Assembly (NCBI RefSeq): GCF_030271165.1
Contig: NZ_JASSZH010000024.1
Coordinates: 124,001 to 188,000, forward strand
Origin: Psychromicrobium xiongbiense
GTDB taxonomy: Bacteria; Actinomycetota; Actinomycetes; Actinomycetales; Micrococcaceae
Reading direction: 5' to 3'
DNA: 64,000 nt
The stretch's first letter is position 1, and every line of letters begins with the position of its first letter. The position numbers were made by a program, and so were the translations under genes. The notes under the pieces are model-generated. The model made no database searches. It worked only from the letters and a program-made list of their open reading frames with translations, and was not told where the DNA came from. Of the stretch, positions 7,739-19,179 are shown piece by piece.

Positions 7739-8716
7739 ATGAACGGCAGCCCTCCAACCCAGCTCGTACCGGACCGCCTGGGTGCCGCGCATCGTGCGAT
7801 CCCCCAGTGGTTCGCGAACCAGGCCCGGGACCTGCCGTGGCGTTCTGCCCAGCGCACCGCCTGGGGCGTTCTGCTCAGTGAAGTCATGCTGCAGCAGACT
7901 CCGGTCGTGCGGGTGCTGCCCATCTGGCACGAGTGGATGGCACGCTGGCCCAGCCCCACGGCACTGGCCGGGGCACCCACCTCCGAGGTTCTGCGCGGTT
8001 GGGGCCGCCTGGGGTACCCGCGTCGGGCACTGCGCCTTCAGGCCGCGGCGCAGGCGATCCGGGACCAGCACGATGGCGAGGTCCCCCGCACCGAGGAAGA
8101 GTTACTGACACTGCCCGGCATCGGCAGCTATACGGCTGCTGCCGTGGCGGCCTTCGCCTTCGGCGCGCGGACGGTGGTGGTCGATACCAATATCCGCAGG
8201 GTCCAGGCGCGGCTCTTCAGCGGGCAGGCCCTCCCCGCCCGGAGTCTGAATGCTGCCGAGACGGCACTGGCTGCCGCGGTACTACCCGATGCGGCCGAGG
8301 AGTCGGTGCGTTGGAATCTGTCCGTGATGGAGCTCGGCGCCCTGATCTGCACCGCCCGGAGCCCGCTGTGCGATCAGTGCCCGGTGCGACAGGAGTGCGC
8401 CTGGATCGCAGCGGGCAGGCCCGAGCCCACGTATCAGCCCAAAGGCCAGGCCTGGGCGGGGACGGACCGGCAAATGCGGGGTGCCGTGATGGCGGTTCTC
8501 CGGGCCGCAGAGCATCCGCTTCCGCTGGAGGCCCTGCTCGAGAGGATCTCCCCTGTGGACGGCGTGGAGCGCCCTGCTTCCGACCCGCTGGCCGCGGCGC
8601 TGCGAACCCTGCATGCCCTGGAGGCGGATCCGGAGCGTCTGGAGGGCATTGTGGCTGGGCTGGTGGCCGATGGGCTGGCGCATCGCGCGGCCCAGGGCCT
8701 GACGCTCCCCCACTAG
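7739..8716 (+). CDS. mutY: Adenine DNA glycosylase MutY (A/G-specific)
   Basis: MutY removes adenine mispaired with 8-oxoguanine in base excision repair. The 325-aa protein shows LPWR (32-35), LSEVMLQQTPV with catalytic Glu48, the helix-hairpin-helix LPGIGSYTAAA (125-135) and catalytic Asp149. The [4Fe-4S] ligands Cys204-x6-Cys211-x2-Cys214-x5-Cys220 are all present. The C-terminal tail is short and helical, so the NUDIX-like 8-oxoG recognition domain of E. coli MutY is largely absent. An in-frame GTG at 7730 is an alternative start. It is convergent with dhaM, with a shared hairpin at 8734-8765. Confidence 0.94.
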   Translation: MNGSPPTQLVPDRLGAAHRAIPQWFANQARDLPWRSAQRTAWGVLLSEVMLQQTPVVRVLPIWHEWMARWPSPTALAGAPTSEVLRGWGRLGYPRRALRLQAAAQAIRDQHDGEVPRTEEELLTLPGIGSYTAAAVAAFAFGARTVVVDTNIRRVQARLFSGQALPARSLNAAETALAAAVLPDAAEESVRWNLSVMELGALICTARSPLCDQCPVRQECAWIAAGRPEPTYQPKGQAWAGTDRQMRGAVMAVLRAAEHPLPLEALLERISPVDGVERPASDPLAAALRTLHALEADPERLEGIVAGLVADGLAHRAAQGLTLPH

Positions 8717-8733
8717 CCACACCAATCCCCATG

Positions 8734-8765
8734 CCCCCTCCCAACTAGTGGCAGTTGGGAGGGGG
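8734..8765. terminator. Bidirectional hairpin between mutY and dhaM
   Basis: CCCCCTCCCAACT (8734-8746) and its exact complement (8753-8765) enclose a 6-nt loop. The right arm ends directly at the dhaM stop codon. It can terminate both convergent genes; no U-tract. Confidence 0.65.
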
Positions 8766-9506
8766 TCAGAGCTCGCCGAAGCCGGTCTCCACCTCGCGGC
8801 GCACCAGGTCCACGGCTCGCTGCGCATCCGGCCCGCTGGCCCTGACGTGCAGCTCCGCGCCCTGCCCCGCGCCCAGGGTCATCAACAACATGACGGACTG
8901 AGCGTCGACGCCGTTAATCTCGATGTCGACGTCCAGCGCACCGAGCGCACCGGCCAGAGTGGCGGCCGGGCGGGCGTGCAGGCCCATCGGGTTGATCAGA
9001 GTCAACTCCGCGGTCACCGCAACGTCACCCGGCGCAGCCCAAGCGCCCGCAGCAGCAGCCTCGGCTGCCGCACCGACGGCACCGCCCAATCCACCGCCAT
9101 CCGGAACAACTCCATCCGGAACACCCCGACTGAGCGCCTGCTCGGCAGCCCGTTGGACGGCCTCCACTCCGGCTCCGGCCTGGGCGGCCACGGCGGCAGC
9201 GACCGCGCCCTCCACGAGGGGCGCGTCAGCCAACAGCACCCCAGTGGGATTCCCGGCAAACTCCAGCGCGGTTTCCGCCGTCATCACCGCGGACCCCAGA
9301 TCTGCGAGCAGCACGGCCTGCGGACCAGCCGCCTCCAATGCTTCGGTGACCTTGGTCAGCGAGGTGCCCAGGCCGCCATCGTCCATTCCACCCGCCGCGA
9401 TCAGCCGGACCCGTGGCGCCATCTGCGCCGCCAGCTCCACCACTCCCTGAGCCAGGGTCGCACTGTGCGAGACGATGATGATCGCCACCGGCGCCTCGGA
9501 ACTCAT
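8766..9506 (-). CDS. dhaM: PTS-dependent dihydroxyacetone kinase, phosphotransferase subunit DhaM
   Basis: DhaM passes phosphate from the PTS to ADP bound in DhaL. In this 246-aa protein the N-terminal EIIA-type domain carries the phosphorylated His14 in IIVSHS. After an Ala/Gly-rich linker (about 125-160) an HPr-like domain carries NPMGLHARPA with His177. The enzyme I domain present in E. coli DhaM is missing, so a separate EI must supply phosphate. This EIIA-HPr form is common in Actinobacteria. It is the last gene of dhaK-dhaL-dhaM and overlaps dhaL by 4 nt. Confidence 0.9.
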   Translation of the reverse strand: MSSEAPVAIIIVSHSATLAQGVVELAAQMAPRVRLIAAGGMDDGGLGTSLTKVTEALEAAGPQAVLLADLGSAVMTAETALEFAGNPTGVLLADAPLVEGAVAAAVAAQAGAGVEAVQRAAEQALSRGVPDGVVPDGGGLGGAVGAAAEAAAAGAWAAPGDVAVTAELTLINPMGLHARPAATLAGALGALDVDIEINGVDAQSVMLLMTLGAGQGAELHVRASGPDAQRAVDLVRREVETGFGEL

Positions 9507-10138
9507 TCAGCCTCCACTGCGGTGGTCGCGGCGTCGCGGAGGATCAAGGCGCTGGACTGGGCACCGGGATCCCGGTGCCCAGCGCTGCGTTCACCCAGGT
9601 AGCTGGCCCGGCCCTTCCGGGCGACCAGTGGCTCGGTGGCACGCGCCCCGTCCTCCGCCGCCTGCGCCGCAGCCGCCAGAACCTCTTCCGGGCTCAGCCC
9701 GCTCTGCACCGCTACATCGGCTGCTTCCACAGCGGGCGTCCATGCGTCGACCATGGTCTTGTCGCCCAGTTCGGCCTTGCCACGGGCCACGATGCCGTCA
9801 CGCGCCGCAGTCAGTGCCGCCGAGACCAACTCACCGTCAAGTTCGGCGGCGTCCCCCACTGCGGTGGCGGCCCGCAGGAACGCCGTGCCGTACAGCGGAC
9901 CGGCTGCGCCGCCCACCACGGACATCAGCGTCATCGCGGTCAGTTTGAACACGGCCCCGGGCGTTTCCGGCGTGGTCTCCGCCAGCTTCTGGACCACGGC
10001 GCTGAAGCCGCGGTCCAGGTTCTCCCCGTGATCGCCGTCGCCGATCTGCCGGTCCAGTTCGATCAGCTGCGTGCGGTGTTCGGCAATGGTGGCAGCGCTT
10101 GCTTGCATCCAGGCAACAGCCCAGTCGGCATCCAGCAT
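9503..10138 (-). CDS. dhaL: Dihydroxyacetone kinase ADP-binding subunit DhaL
   Basis: DhaL holds ADP/ATP permanently and transfers phosphate to dihydroxyacetone on DhaK. The 211-aa protein has the Mg-binding motif DRQIGDGDHG (about 29-38) and the nucleotide-capping text GGAAGPLYGTAF. Further on is GDKTMVDAW. Length is usual for the subunit. GGAAAGGA lies 5-6 nt before the ATG. It sits 43 bp after dhaK and overlaps dhaM by 4 nt, so the three subunits are translated from one transcript. Confidence 0.93.
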   Translation of the reverse strand: MLDADWAVAWMQASAATIAEHRTQLIELDRQIGDGDHGENLDRGFSAVVQKLAETTPETPGAVFKLTAMTLMSVVGGAAGPLYGTAFLRAATAVGDAAELDGELVSAALTAARDGIVARGKAELGDKTMVDAWTPAVEAADVAVQSGLSPEEVLAAAAQAAEDGARATEPLVARKGRASYLGERSAGHRDPGAQSSALILRDAATTAVEAE

Positions 10139-10181
10139 GGGATTCCTTTCCTCGGGTCCTCAGGGGTTGGTCAACAAAAAC

Positions 10182-11192
10182 TCAGAGTCCCCAGCGCAGA
10201 GCGGGGGTGTTCACCGGCGCATCCCAGAGGGCTGTGGTTTCCTCGTCGAGCCTCAGTATGGAGATGGAGGCACCCTGCATTTCCAGGGCCGTGACGTAGT
10301 TGCCCACCAGGGACCGGGCCACGGTCACCCCATGCTCGGCCAGAACCTGCGTGGCGCGTCGGTACACGATGTAAAGCTCGCTGAGTGGCGTGCCGCCCAT
10401 GCCGTTGACAAAGAGCAGCACCTTCTCCCCGCTGGAGACTCCGAGATCTGCCAGTATCGGATCCAGCAGACGGTCAGTGATCGCATCGGCCGGTTCCAGT
10501 GAGATGCGATGGCGGCCGGGCTCGCCATGAATGCCGATGCCGATCTCGATCTCATCCTCGGCAAGGTCGAAGCTGGGCACCCCGGCGTGCGGAACCGTGC
10601 ACGCCGACAGGGCCACCCCCATGCTCCGGACGTTGTTGTTGACCCGCTGCGCAATCGCCGTCACGGCGTCCAGATCATCGCCACGCTCGGCAGCGGCACC
10701 GGCGATCTTCTCCACCAGCACCGTGCCCGCCACTCCGCGCCTGCCCGCGGTGTACAGCGAGTCCTCCACGGCGACGTCGTCGTTGATCAGGACGCTGCGC
10801 ACCTGGACACCCTCGGCGGCCACCATTTCCGCGGCCGTCTCAAAATTGAGCACATCCCCGGTGTAATTTTTGACGATCTGCAGCACGCCCGCGCCAGAAT
10901 CGGCGGCCAGCGTGGCCGGAATGATGGCGTCCGGGGTGGGCGAGGTGAACACCGCGCCCGGAACAGCGGCATCGAGCATGCCGTAGCCGACGTACCCGGC
11001 ATGCAGCGGCTCGTGTCCGGAGCCACCGCCGGAGACCAGCCCCACCTTGGTTTTTCTGGCGCCGTCCGCGGGCACCGCCCGGGTCACGAAGAGCGGGTCA
11101 GGGTGCACAGTGACCAGGTCCGCATGGGCCAGACCGAAGCCCTCCACCGACTCTGCCACTACTTGTCTGGGATCATTGATGAGCTTTTTCAT
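10182..11192 (-). CDS. dhaK: Dihydroxyacetone kinase substrate-binding subunit DhaK
   Basis: DhaK binds dihydroxyacetone covalently for phosphorylation to DHAP, feeding glycolysis. The 336-aa protein carries SGGGSGHEP (54-62) and GIGIHGEPG; the histidine at about 222 corresponds by position to the one that forms the hemiaminal with the substrate in enterobacterial DhaK. ACTVPHAGVPSF (about 197-208) is also conserved. GAAGG lies before the ATG at 11192. It is the first gene of dhaKLM. No glycerol dehydrogenase or DhaR-type regulator is in view. Confidence 0.94.
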   Translation of the reverse strand: MKKLINDPRQVVAESVEGFGLAHADLVTVHPDPLFVTRAVPADGARKTKVGLVSGGGSGHEPLHAGYVGYGMLDAAVPGAVFTSPTPDAIIPATLAADSGAGVLQIVKNYTGDVLNFETAAEMVAAEGVQVRSVLINDDVAVEDSLYTAGRRGVAGTVLVEKIAGAAAERGDDLDAVTAIAQRVNNNVRSMGVALSACTVPHAGVPSFDLAEDEIEIGIGIHGEPGRHRISLEPADAITDRLLDPILADLGVSSGEKVLLFVNGMGGTPLSELYIVYRRATQVLAEHGVTVARSLVGNYVTALEMQGASISILRLDEETTALWDAPVNTPALRWGL

Positions 11193-11348
11193 GGGTACCT
11201 TCGGATCATCCTCACATCGTTGTCAGCGGATATCCACGGACGCCCGGGTGCGGCGTTGCGGTGCTCTCAGCGTAGTTCTGATCCGGGTCGCTGAACAGTG
11301 CAGCACCGCCCTGAACCGAACGCAGGACGCACGGTCAGCCCGGCAAGT

Positions 11349-11888
11349 TCAGAGGCTGCGGATCATCCGGGTGTTGCCCAGCGTATTGGGCTTGACCCGG
11401 GCCAGATCCAGGAACTCCGCCACCCCTTCGTCGTGCGAGCGCAGCAGCTCCGAGTAGACATCCGGGCTGACAGCATCCTGAATCGGCATCACTTCAAAAC
11501 CGTGACGGATGAAGAAGTTCACCTCGAAGGTCAGGCAGAAGACCCGGCTGACCCCCAGGCCGCGAGCCCGCGCCAGCAACTCCTCCACCATGGCATGACC
11601 CACACCGTGGCCACGCCAGCGGGCGGCAGCCGCCAGTGTGCGGATCTCGGCGAGGTCCTCCCACATGACATGCAGTGCCCCGCAGCCAATGACTTCGGCC
11701 TTCGTGGTGTCCGTGGCCGGGACCTCCGCGACCAGCATCTCCTGGATACCCTCGAAATAGGCCACCGTCTCCTTGGAGACCAGGACGCGCTGCTCAGCGA
11801 GGGGAGCCACCAGGCCCTTGATCGCCTGAACATCGCTGGTCCTTGCGGGGCGGAGGATAAAAGGCCGCCCGGAAATCGCTGTAGTCAC
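11349..11888 (-). CDS. argA: Amino-acid N-acetyltransferase (GNAT), N-acetylglutamate synthase type
   Basis: A 179-aa single-domain GNAT protein resembling the short actinobacterial N-acetylglutamate synthase (Rv2747 type). That enzyme acetylates glutamate with acetyl-CoA at the start of arginine synthesis. Visible features are RPARTSDVQAIKGLV at the N-terminus, the acetyl-CoA pyrophosphate loop RWRGHGVGHAMVEELL, and VFCLTFEVNFFIRHGFEVMP. There is no amino acid kinase domain. The start is GTG at 11888. TAGACT (11900-11895) ends 6 nt before it, so the mRNA is likely leaderless. It is not next to other arg genes; a broader substrate range cannot be excluded. Confidence 0.78.
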   Translation of the reverse strand: MTTAISGRPFILRPARTSDVQAIKGLVAPLAEQRVLVSKETVAYFEGIQEMLVAEVPATDTTKAEVIGCGALHVMWEDLAEIRTLAAAARWRGHGVGHAMVEELLARARGLGVSRVFCLTFEVNFFIRHGFEVMPIQDAVSPDVYSELLRSHDEGVAEFLDLARVKPNTLGNTRMIRSL

Positions 11889-11894
11889 GGCTTG

Positions 11895-11900
11895 AGTCTA
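11895..11900 (-). promoter_or_regulatory. -10 element TAGACT for the leaderless argA-type gene
   Basis: TAGACT followed by 6 nt and GTG. The same hexamer and spacing precede the FUSC gene. Confidence 0.45.
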
Positions 11901-11966
11901 ATCTCCTGGGAGCCGATATATGCACACCTGCGGTTATTCATGCGGACCCAGGTCCCGGCCAGAACA

Positions 11967-13271
11967 TCACAGCACTCCGTACGCGCTCATCAGCCAGTCC
12001 ATATTGTTGGTCAGTCCCGGCCGCCAGACGTTCCAGCTGTGGCCGCCGGGCAGCACCTTGAGCTGCACCTGAACCCCGGCGTTCTTGAGTGCAGCATAAA
12101 CTTCCTCACCCTGTGGGCGGTAGGTGGAATCGGTGCCGCCCACCACCACCATGGCCGTGCTCTGCGTGAAGCGCGTGGTCTTGAGGATGGCGAGCGGATC
12201 CACCCTGGCGAAGGCTGCGGCATCCCCCCCGAAGTATTTCGCCACCAGCGCGGCATCCCCACCCTGCAGATACGGTCCGCGTTCGCCGGAGATGTCCAGG
12301 AATATCGGGAAGGCGTCTGGCGCCGTGACGCCCAGTTGCAGAGCGCAGGTGCCGCCATAGGAGAAGCCTGCGATGGCGAACTGCTTGCTGGAGCCGAGGC
12401 CCAGTTTGAAGGTCTGACGGACGTAGTTGGGAACGTCGACCGCCAGGAAGGTCTTGCCCTTACCCAGCGCGGAATCCATGCACAGCGGCCATTGGGCGGC
12501 TGAGTTGCCGGAAACATCCGGCATGACGACCAAGGGCGCGATGCCCTGATGCCCTGCGGCATAGGCATCCATCTCCTGGGCGAGCTTCCCACTCTGAATC
12601 CAGTCCCCCGCGCTACCGGGGTTGCCGTGGATCAGCACCAGCACCGGGACATTGGCGGGCCTGTCCACCTGGTACGCCGGCGGGATATAGATATAAGAAT
12701 CCCCGGAGGCCATGCCGGACACCGGACCGGGGATGGACACCTTGACGACTTTTCCTGTCGAGGGCATCCCCGCTGGCGGCTTCCAGTCCTTGAGCGTCAC
12801 AGTGGGCGTCTGGGCCGTCAGTTGCCCGGCCTGCTCACTGGGGATGACCGGCCGGGTCTCCACGTGCACGCCGTTGTCACCCCACACGCTGCCCAGCGTG
12901 GGGTAATAGCCAAAGATCTGGTTGATCTGGCCTGCGAGTGCGGCGACCACCAGAACCAAGGCCAGCGGAACCAGCGCCCTGGACCACCAGCGCTTCGCCG
13001 AGAGCAGCCTGGGCACCACCAGCACCAGGGCGGTGGCACCGAGTCCCAGGTAGAGGTAGATGCGCCAGTCCAGCGCGGCGCCCCAGGGGTTGAGCACATC
13101 GTCGATCAGGACCTTAAGCCCGATGCCGACCACCGCCCCGACGCCCAGAGCGATCAGTACCGTGCGGAGAAGGTGCTTCCTCGGGAGCCAGAGCAGCCAC
13201 AGGCCGCCGAACGCACCGAGTGCCGGGAGGAGCAGGGCAAGCCAACCGACGGTCAGCTCAATTCCCGCCAT
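11967..13271 (-). CDS. Membrane-anchored alpha/beta hydrolase, esterase D / mycolyltransferase-like
   Basis: A 434-aa protein with about four N-terminal transmembrane segments (first ~120 residues) and an extracytoplasmic hydrolase domain. The domain shows an oxyanion motif VLIHGNPGSAGDW, the nucleophile elbow AGFSYGGTCA, then GGTDSTYRP with the likely acid, and PGGHSWNVW with the catalytic His. This architecture is shared with antigen 85-related esterases, so acyl-ester hydrolysis or transfer at the cell surface is likely; the substrate is unknown. I use the ATG at 13271 (GGGAG 6 nt upstream). Upstream is the hairpin that ends clpC. Confidence 0.78.
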   Translation of the reverse strand: MAGIELTVGWLALLLPALGAFGGLWLLWLPRKHLLRTVLIALGVGAVVGIGLKVLIDDVLNPWGAALDWRIYLYLGLGATALVLVVPRLLSAKRWWSRALVPLALVLVVAALAGQINQIFGYYPTLGSVWGDNGVHVETRPVIPSEQAGQLTAQTPTVTLKDWKPPAGMPSTGKVVKVSIPGPVSGMASGDSYIYIPPAYQVDRPANVPVLVLIHGNPGSAGDWIQSGKLAQEMDAYAAGHQGIAPLVVMPDVSGNSAAQWPLCMDSALGKGKTFLAVDVPNYVRQTFKLGLGSSKQFAIAGFSYGGTCALQLGVTAPDAFPIFLDISGERGPYLQGGDAALVAKYFGGDAAAFARVDPLAILKTTRFTQSTAMVVVGGTDSTYRPQGEEVYAALKNAGVQVQLKVLPGGHSWNVWRPGLTNNMDWLMSAYGVL

Positions 13272-13310
13272 ATGCTCTCCCGTTCGGTCGATATTGTCCA
13301 GGTGCGCGAA

Positions 13311-13356
13311 GTGCCCTTGGGGTTGCAGCATCGACGTGCTGCAACCCCAAGGGCAC
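13311..13356 (-). terminator. 20-bp perfect hairpin downstream of clpC
   Basis: The arms 13311-13330 and 13337-13356 are exact complements (GTGCCCTTGGGGTTGCAGCA on the plus strand), with loop TCGACG. It lies about 100 nt after the clpC stop and 40 nt before the esterase start. No U-tract. Confidence 0.65.
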
Positions 13357-13455
13357 TCTAACGCGCAGCAGCGCTTGGGCCCACTCGCCCGAGGGCCCCA
13401 CTGCGAGGAACGAACAGAGGGAGGGCGTGGGGACTATCCGGCGATTCTGGCCAAC

Positions 13456-15943
<2,488 letters not shown>

Positions 15944-15948
<5 letters not shown>

Positions 15949-16015
15949 TGCGCCACACTCCTCACTACTGCGTACTTTGATGCTACGCATAGCCGCCGCA
16001 GTGTGGCGCAATGTT
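15944..16015 (-). repeat. 16-bp inverted repeat enclosing the clpC start codon
   Basis: AACATTGCGCCACACT (15944-15959, plus strand) is the exact complement of AGTGTGGCGCAATGTT (16000-16015), with 40 nt between. In a minus-strand transcript beginning upstream of 16015 the 3' arm contains the clpC ATG, so pairing would sequester it. The AGGAG site falls just inside the loop. Confidence 0.6.
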
Positions 16016-16051
16016 CGCCACAGGGAAAACTGCGGCAGGAACCTCGTGGCC

Positions 16052-16378
16052 TCAGCCGTTGGCTTTGCGGTAGGCCTCAACGATCTCGGCGGGAATGCGT
16101 CCACGGTCGCTCACCGAATGGCCGTTGTCCCGGGCCCACTGACGAATCTGAGAAATTTCATTCGGTCGGGTCACCGCTGGGCGACCGGCACGGGCCGAAC
16201 GCGCCGTGGCACGACGCGCGGCATTCAGATATGGGCGAATAGCATCACGGAGTTCCGCCGCGTGCAGCTTGGAAAGATCGATCTCATAGGTGGCTCCGTC
16301 AAGGCCGAAACGCACGGTTTCATCCGCAGTACCACCATCGAGATCGTCAACCAGAATAATTTTTACGCGCTGTGCCAC
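16052..16378 (-). CDS. lsr2: Nucleoid-associated protein Lsr2
   Basis: Lsr2 is the actinobacterial H-NS-like protein that binds AT-rich DNA and silences acquired genes. The 108-aa protein has the N-terminal dimerisation domain ([16 protein letters not shown]) and the C-terminal DNA-binding domain with [22 protein letters not shown] is the AT-hook-like minor groove motif. The start is GTG at 16378 with AGGGG upstream. It has its own promoter (16446-16474) and precedes clpC by about 100 bp. Low-GC inserts in this window (for example 38.5-39.9 kb) are plausible targets. Confidence 0.95.
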   Translation of the reverse strand: MAQRVKIILVDDLDGGTADETVRFGLDGATYEIDLSKLHAAELRDAIRPYLNAARRATARSARAGRPAVTRPNEISQIRQWARDNGHSVSDRGRIPAEIVEAYRKANG

Positions 16379-16445
16379 TGTGGTCCCCTCACCAGACGAC
16401 TCACCTCAGGAGTGTCCCTATGCAGGAATTACTTCGTACGTAAAA

Positions 16446-16474
16446 AGTATGCACGAAATCGGGGAATGGGTCAA
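16446..16474 (-). promoter_or_regulatory. lsr2 promoter (TTGACC-17-CATACT)
   Basis: On the minus strand, TTGACC (16474-16469), a 17-nt spacer and CATACT (16451-16446) lie about 70 nt upstream of the lsr2 GTG. This is one of the best sigma-70-like matches in the window. Confidence 0.65.
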
Positions 16475-16522
16475 AGAGGCTCACAATAATGAAATATCCA
16501 CCACTCAGGAAGAAAATTCCTA

Positions 16523-16690
16523 TTATTCTGGCTGGCCCCTGCGGAGCTGCTCGGCATGTTCAGCTTCCGCTGCTGCTAGCGCTTCACGTTCTGAACGGTC
16601 CGCACGGAATATGGCGCGCATTGCGAAAAAGAACAGCACACCGACTCCCAGCGAGGGGAGAATGACCGCCAAATAATCCATCGAAATCAT
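16523..16690 (-). CDS. Small single-pass membrane protein downstream of lysS
   Basis: A 55-codon frame, MISMDYLAVILPSLGVG at its start, with one hydrophobic helix (about residues 5-25, ending LFFFAMRAIF). A charged, alanine-rich tail with ADRSEREALAAAEAEHAEQLRR follows. It begins 24 nt after the lysS stop on the same strand and ends in TAA TAG. The ribosome binding site is weak (GAAAGC near ATG 16690); an internal ATG at 16681 is an alternative. From memory, similar small proteins occur next to lysS in Arthrobacter relatives. The function is unknown; the tail should be cytoplasmic and coiled. Confidence 0.7.
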   Translation of the reverse strand: MISMDYLAVILPSLGVGVLFFFAMRAIFRADRSEREALAAAEAEHAEQLRRGQPE

Positions 16691-16714
16691 CTGCTTTCGT
16701 TGTGCTCCAGCGGG

Positions 16715-18220
16715 TTAGCCCCGTGAAGAATCGGGCTTGAGCAGGGGGAACAGGATGGTTTCCCGAATGCCCGCATTGGTGAAGAGCATGACGAGCCGGT
16801 CGATGCCCAGGCCGATCCCGCCCATCGGCGGGGCGCCGTATTCGAGCGCCCGCAGGAAGTCTTCGTCGAGCTGCATCGCCTCAGGATCGCCACCAGCGGC
16901 ACGCAGAGACTGTTCGGTCAGGCGTTCGCGCTGGATCACCGGGTCGATCAATTCGGAGAATGCCGTACCGCGCTCCATTCCACCGATAATCAAATCCCAG
17001 GCCTCGATCAGCCCTGGCTTACTCCGGTGGGGGCGAGCCAGCGGCTGTGCGGACGGCGGGTAGTCATAGACAAAGGTCGGCTGCAGCAATCCCGGCTCGA
17101 CGATTTCGCTGAAAAGTTCCACCACCAACTTTTCAGCGTCCCAGGCCGGGCTGACCGCGAGGTCGAATTTCGTGGCAATATCGCGCAGCACCTGAACATC
17201 GGTTTCGGGAGTGATGTCCTGCCCCACGGCCTCAGAAAGCCCGGGATATACCGCCAACCAGCGCCATTCGGCATCGAGGTCAATAACACCCGCCTCGGTG
17301 GTGATCTGCCGGCTTCCTACCGCATCCGCGCAGTCAAGAATGAGTTGCTTCATGCGGTCCGCCATAACGAATTGGTCGCCATAGGCCTCGTAACATTCCA
17401 GCATGGTGAATTCGGGGCTGTGAGTTGAATCGACGCCCTCGTTGCGGAAAATGCGACCCATTTCATAGACCTTGTCGATGCCGCCCACCACGGCGCGCTT
17501 GAGGTAAAGCTCCAACGCGATGCGCAACGTCATTTTCTGATCAAAGGCATTGACATGCGTTTCAAAGGGCCGGGCAGATGCCCCACCGTGCACCAGTTGC
17601 AGCACCGGGCCCTCGACTTCAACATAGCCAAAACCGTGCAGGGTCTCCCGGATGGACCGGGTGATCGCGGCGCGGGTGTGCACCATCTGGCGGGCTTCCT
17701 CGCGCACCATCAGATCCACATAACGCTGACGAACGCGATTCTCCTCATTCAGATCCGCATGCAACACCGGAAGCGGACGCAAGGCTTTGGAAACCATCTG
17801 CCAGGAATCAGCCAGAACGGAGAGTTCACCCCGCTTGGAGGAAATGACTTCGCCGTGCAGAAATACGTGGTCACCCAGATCGACCAGGGCTTTCCACTCG
17901 GCCAGCGATTCGGCACCCACCCGGTCCAGACTCAGCATGCCCTGCAGTCGGGTGCCGTCACCCTCCTGAAGCGTAACGAAGCACAACTTGCCGGTATTGC
18001 GGACAAACACCACGCGACCGGCGACGCCGACCTCCTGGCCACTGGCCTGATCAGCCTCCAGGTGCCCCCACTGCTGGCGGATCTCCGCCAGAGTGTGTGT
18101 GCGGGGAACACCCACCGGATAGGCTTCCACCCCGCGTTCGAGCAGACTGGCCCGCTTGTCGAGTCGGATCTGCATCTGCTCGGAGATGTCAACGGCTGCG
18201 GGGGAATTGTGCTCGGTCAC
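16715..18220 (-). CDS. lysS: Lysine--tRNA ligase, class II
   Basis: LysRS charges tRNA-Lys. The 501-aa protein has an N-terminal OB-fold anticodon-binding domain (VGVAGRVVFVRNTGKLCFVTLQ) and a class II catalytic core. Motif 2 reads RNEGVDSTHSPEFTMLE and motif 3 GAPPMGGIGLGIDRL. I use the GTG at 18220, giving MTEHNSP; a GTG at 18247 would overlap panC. The ribosome binding site is weak and translation is probably coupled to panC, whose stop is 11 nt upstream. The small membrane protein gene follows. Confidence 0.95.
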   Translation of the reverse strand: MTEHNSPAAVDISEQMQIRLDKRASLLERGVEAYPVGVPRTHTLAEIRQQWGHLEADQASGQEVGVAGRVVFVRNTGKLCFVTLQEGDGTRLQGMLSLDRVGAESLAEWKALVDLGDHVFLHGEVISSKRGELSVLADSWQMVSKALRPLPVLHADLNEENRVRQRYVDLMVREEARQMVHTRAAITRSIRETLHGFGYVEVEGPVLQLVHGGASARPFETHVNAFDQKMTLRIALELYLKRAVVGGIDKVYEMGRIFRNEGVDSTHSPEFTMLECYEAYGDQFVMADRMKQLILDCADAVGSRQITTEAGVIDLDAEWRWLAVYPGLSEAVGQDITPETDVQVLRDIATKFDLAVSPAWDAEKLVVELFSEIVEPGLLQPTFVYDYPPSAQPLARPHRSKPGLIEAWDLIIGGMERGTAFSELIDPVIQRERLTEQSLRAAGGDPEAMQLDEDFLRALEYGAPPMGGIGLGIDRLVMLFTNAGIRETILFPLLKPDSSRG

Positions 18221-18231
18221 GATAGCCCAGT

Positions 18232-19179
18232 TTACCGGCACTGCCACACATCTGAGCCATCCGGCAACCCGGGCCCCGCCAGCAGCTCCATATTGTCGAT
18301 CAGCCGCACCGGGCCGACGCGTGCGGCCACCACGGCGAGCGCCTGGCCGGTGAACGGCGTCTCAGCGCAGTTCTCCGCGCGCGGGCTGAAGGTCTCCGGA
18401 TCCAGAACCTCCAGATAGTCCAGCTCCACCAGGGGCTCGCTGCGGATCAGCGCCACCGCCGATTCCAGATCGAGAGGCTCGGAGCGCGCAGCGCGCTCGC
18501 TCAGCAGACGCAGTGCCCCGGAAAGCACCAGTGCGGCTTCGCGTTCCGCCACGGAGAGGAAGCGGTTGCGGCTGGAGAGCGCCAGCCCGTCCGCATCCCG
18601 CACGGTAGGCACCCCGACGATCTCGACGGGAAAATTCAGATCGGCCACCATCCGGCGCACCAGCGCCAGTTGCTGCGCGTCCTTCTGACCGAAATAGGCG
18701 CGGTAGCCGCTGTGGATCACCGGCTGGGCGACGTGCAGCAATTTGGCCACCACGGTCAGCGCCCCGTCGAAATGACCGGGTCTGGAGGCCCCTTCCAGCC
18801 TCCCCCCCAGGGCGCCGGATGAGAGGCGGATCAACGGATCCCCGGCAGGGTACATTTCCGCCACACTAGGCGCGAACACGAGGGCGACGCCCACCTCCTC
18901 GAGCAGGGCGACATCGGCATCCAGAGTCCGGGGGTAGCGTTCCAGGTCTGCCGGATCCCCGAACTGCAGAGGATTGACGAAGATCGAGGCTGCCACCACC
19001 TGATTCGCCACCACCGCCGCCCGCGCGAGGCTCGCATGACCCTCGTGCAGGGCACCCATGGTCGGTACCAGGCCGAAGCTGCGCTTCGCTGCGGGCAATA
19101 CCTCTTCCTCCAGTTCTTCCAGGAGCCGCACCGATGCCTCACGCAGCTCGGCAATGGTGTGAACCACCTGAATGCTCAT
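18232..19179 (-). CDS. panC: Pantothenate synthetase (pantoate--beta-alanine ligase)
   Basis: PanC joins pantoate and beta-alanine with ATP to give pantothenate for coenzyme A. The 315-aa protein carries [14 protein letters not shown], the HIGH-type nucleotide site, and FVNPLQFG. Further on are [10 protein letters not shown] and the KMSKS-like LSSRNRFLS. The start is the ATG at 19179 with AGAGG upstream. It overlaps the stop of the DUF2520 gene in ATGA, so the two are translationally coupled. In other bacteria the DUF2520 neighbour is implicated in the pantoate step. Confidence 0.95.
   Translation of the reverse strand: MSIQVVHTIAELREASVRLLEELEEEVLPAAKRSFGLVPTMGALHEGHASLARAAVVANQVVAASIFVNPLQFGDPADLERYPRTLDADVALLEEVGVALVFAPSVAEMYPAGDPLIRLSSGALGGRLEGASRPGHFDGALTVVAKLLHVAQPVIHSGYRAYFGQKDAQQLALVRRMVADLNFPVEIVGVPTVRDADGLALSSRNRFLSVAEREAALVLSGALRLLSERAARSEPLDLESAVALIRSEPLVELDYLEVLDPETFSPRAENCAETPFTGQALAVVAARVGPVRLIDNMELLAGPGLPDGSDVWQCR

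Noticed and set aside
15949..16104. N-terminal extension of ClpC
   Set aside because: It would overlap lsr2 and precede the conserved [10 protein letters not shown] start that has its own AGGAG.
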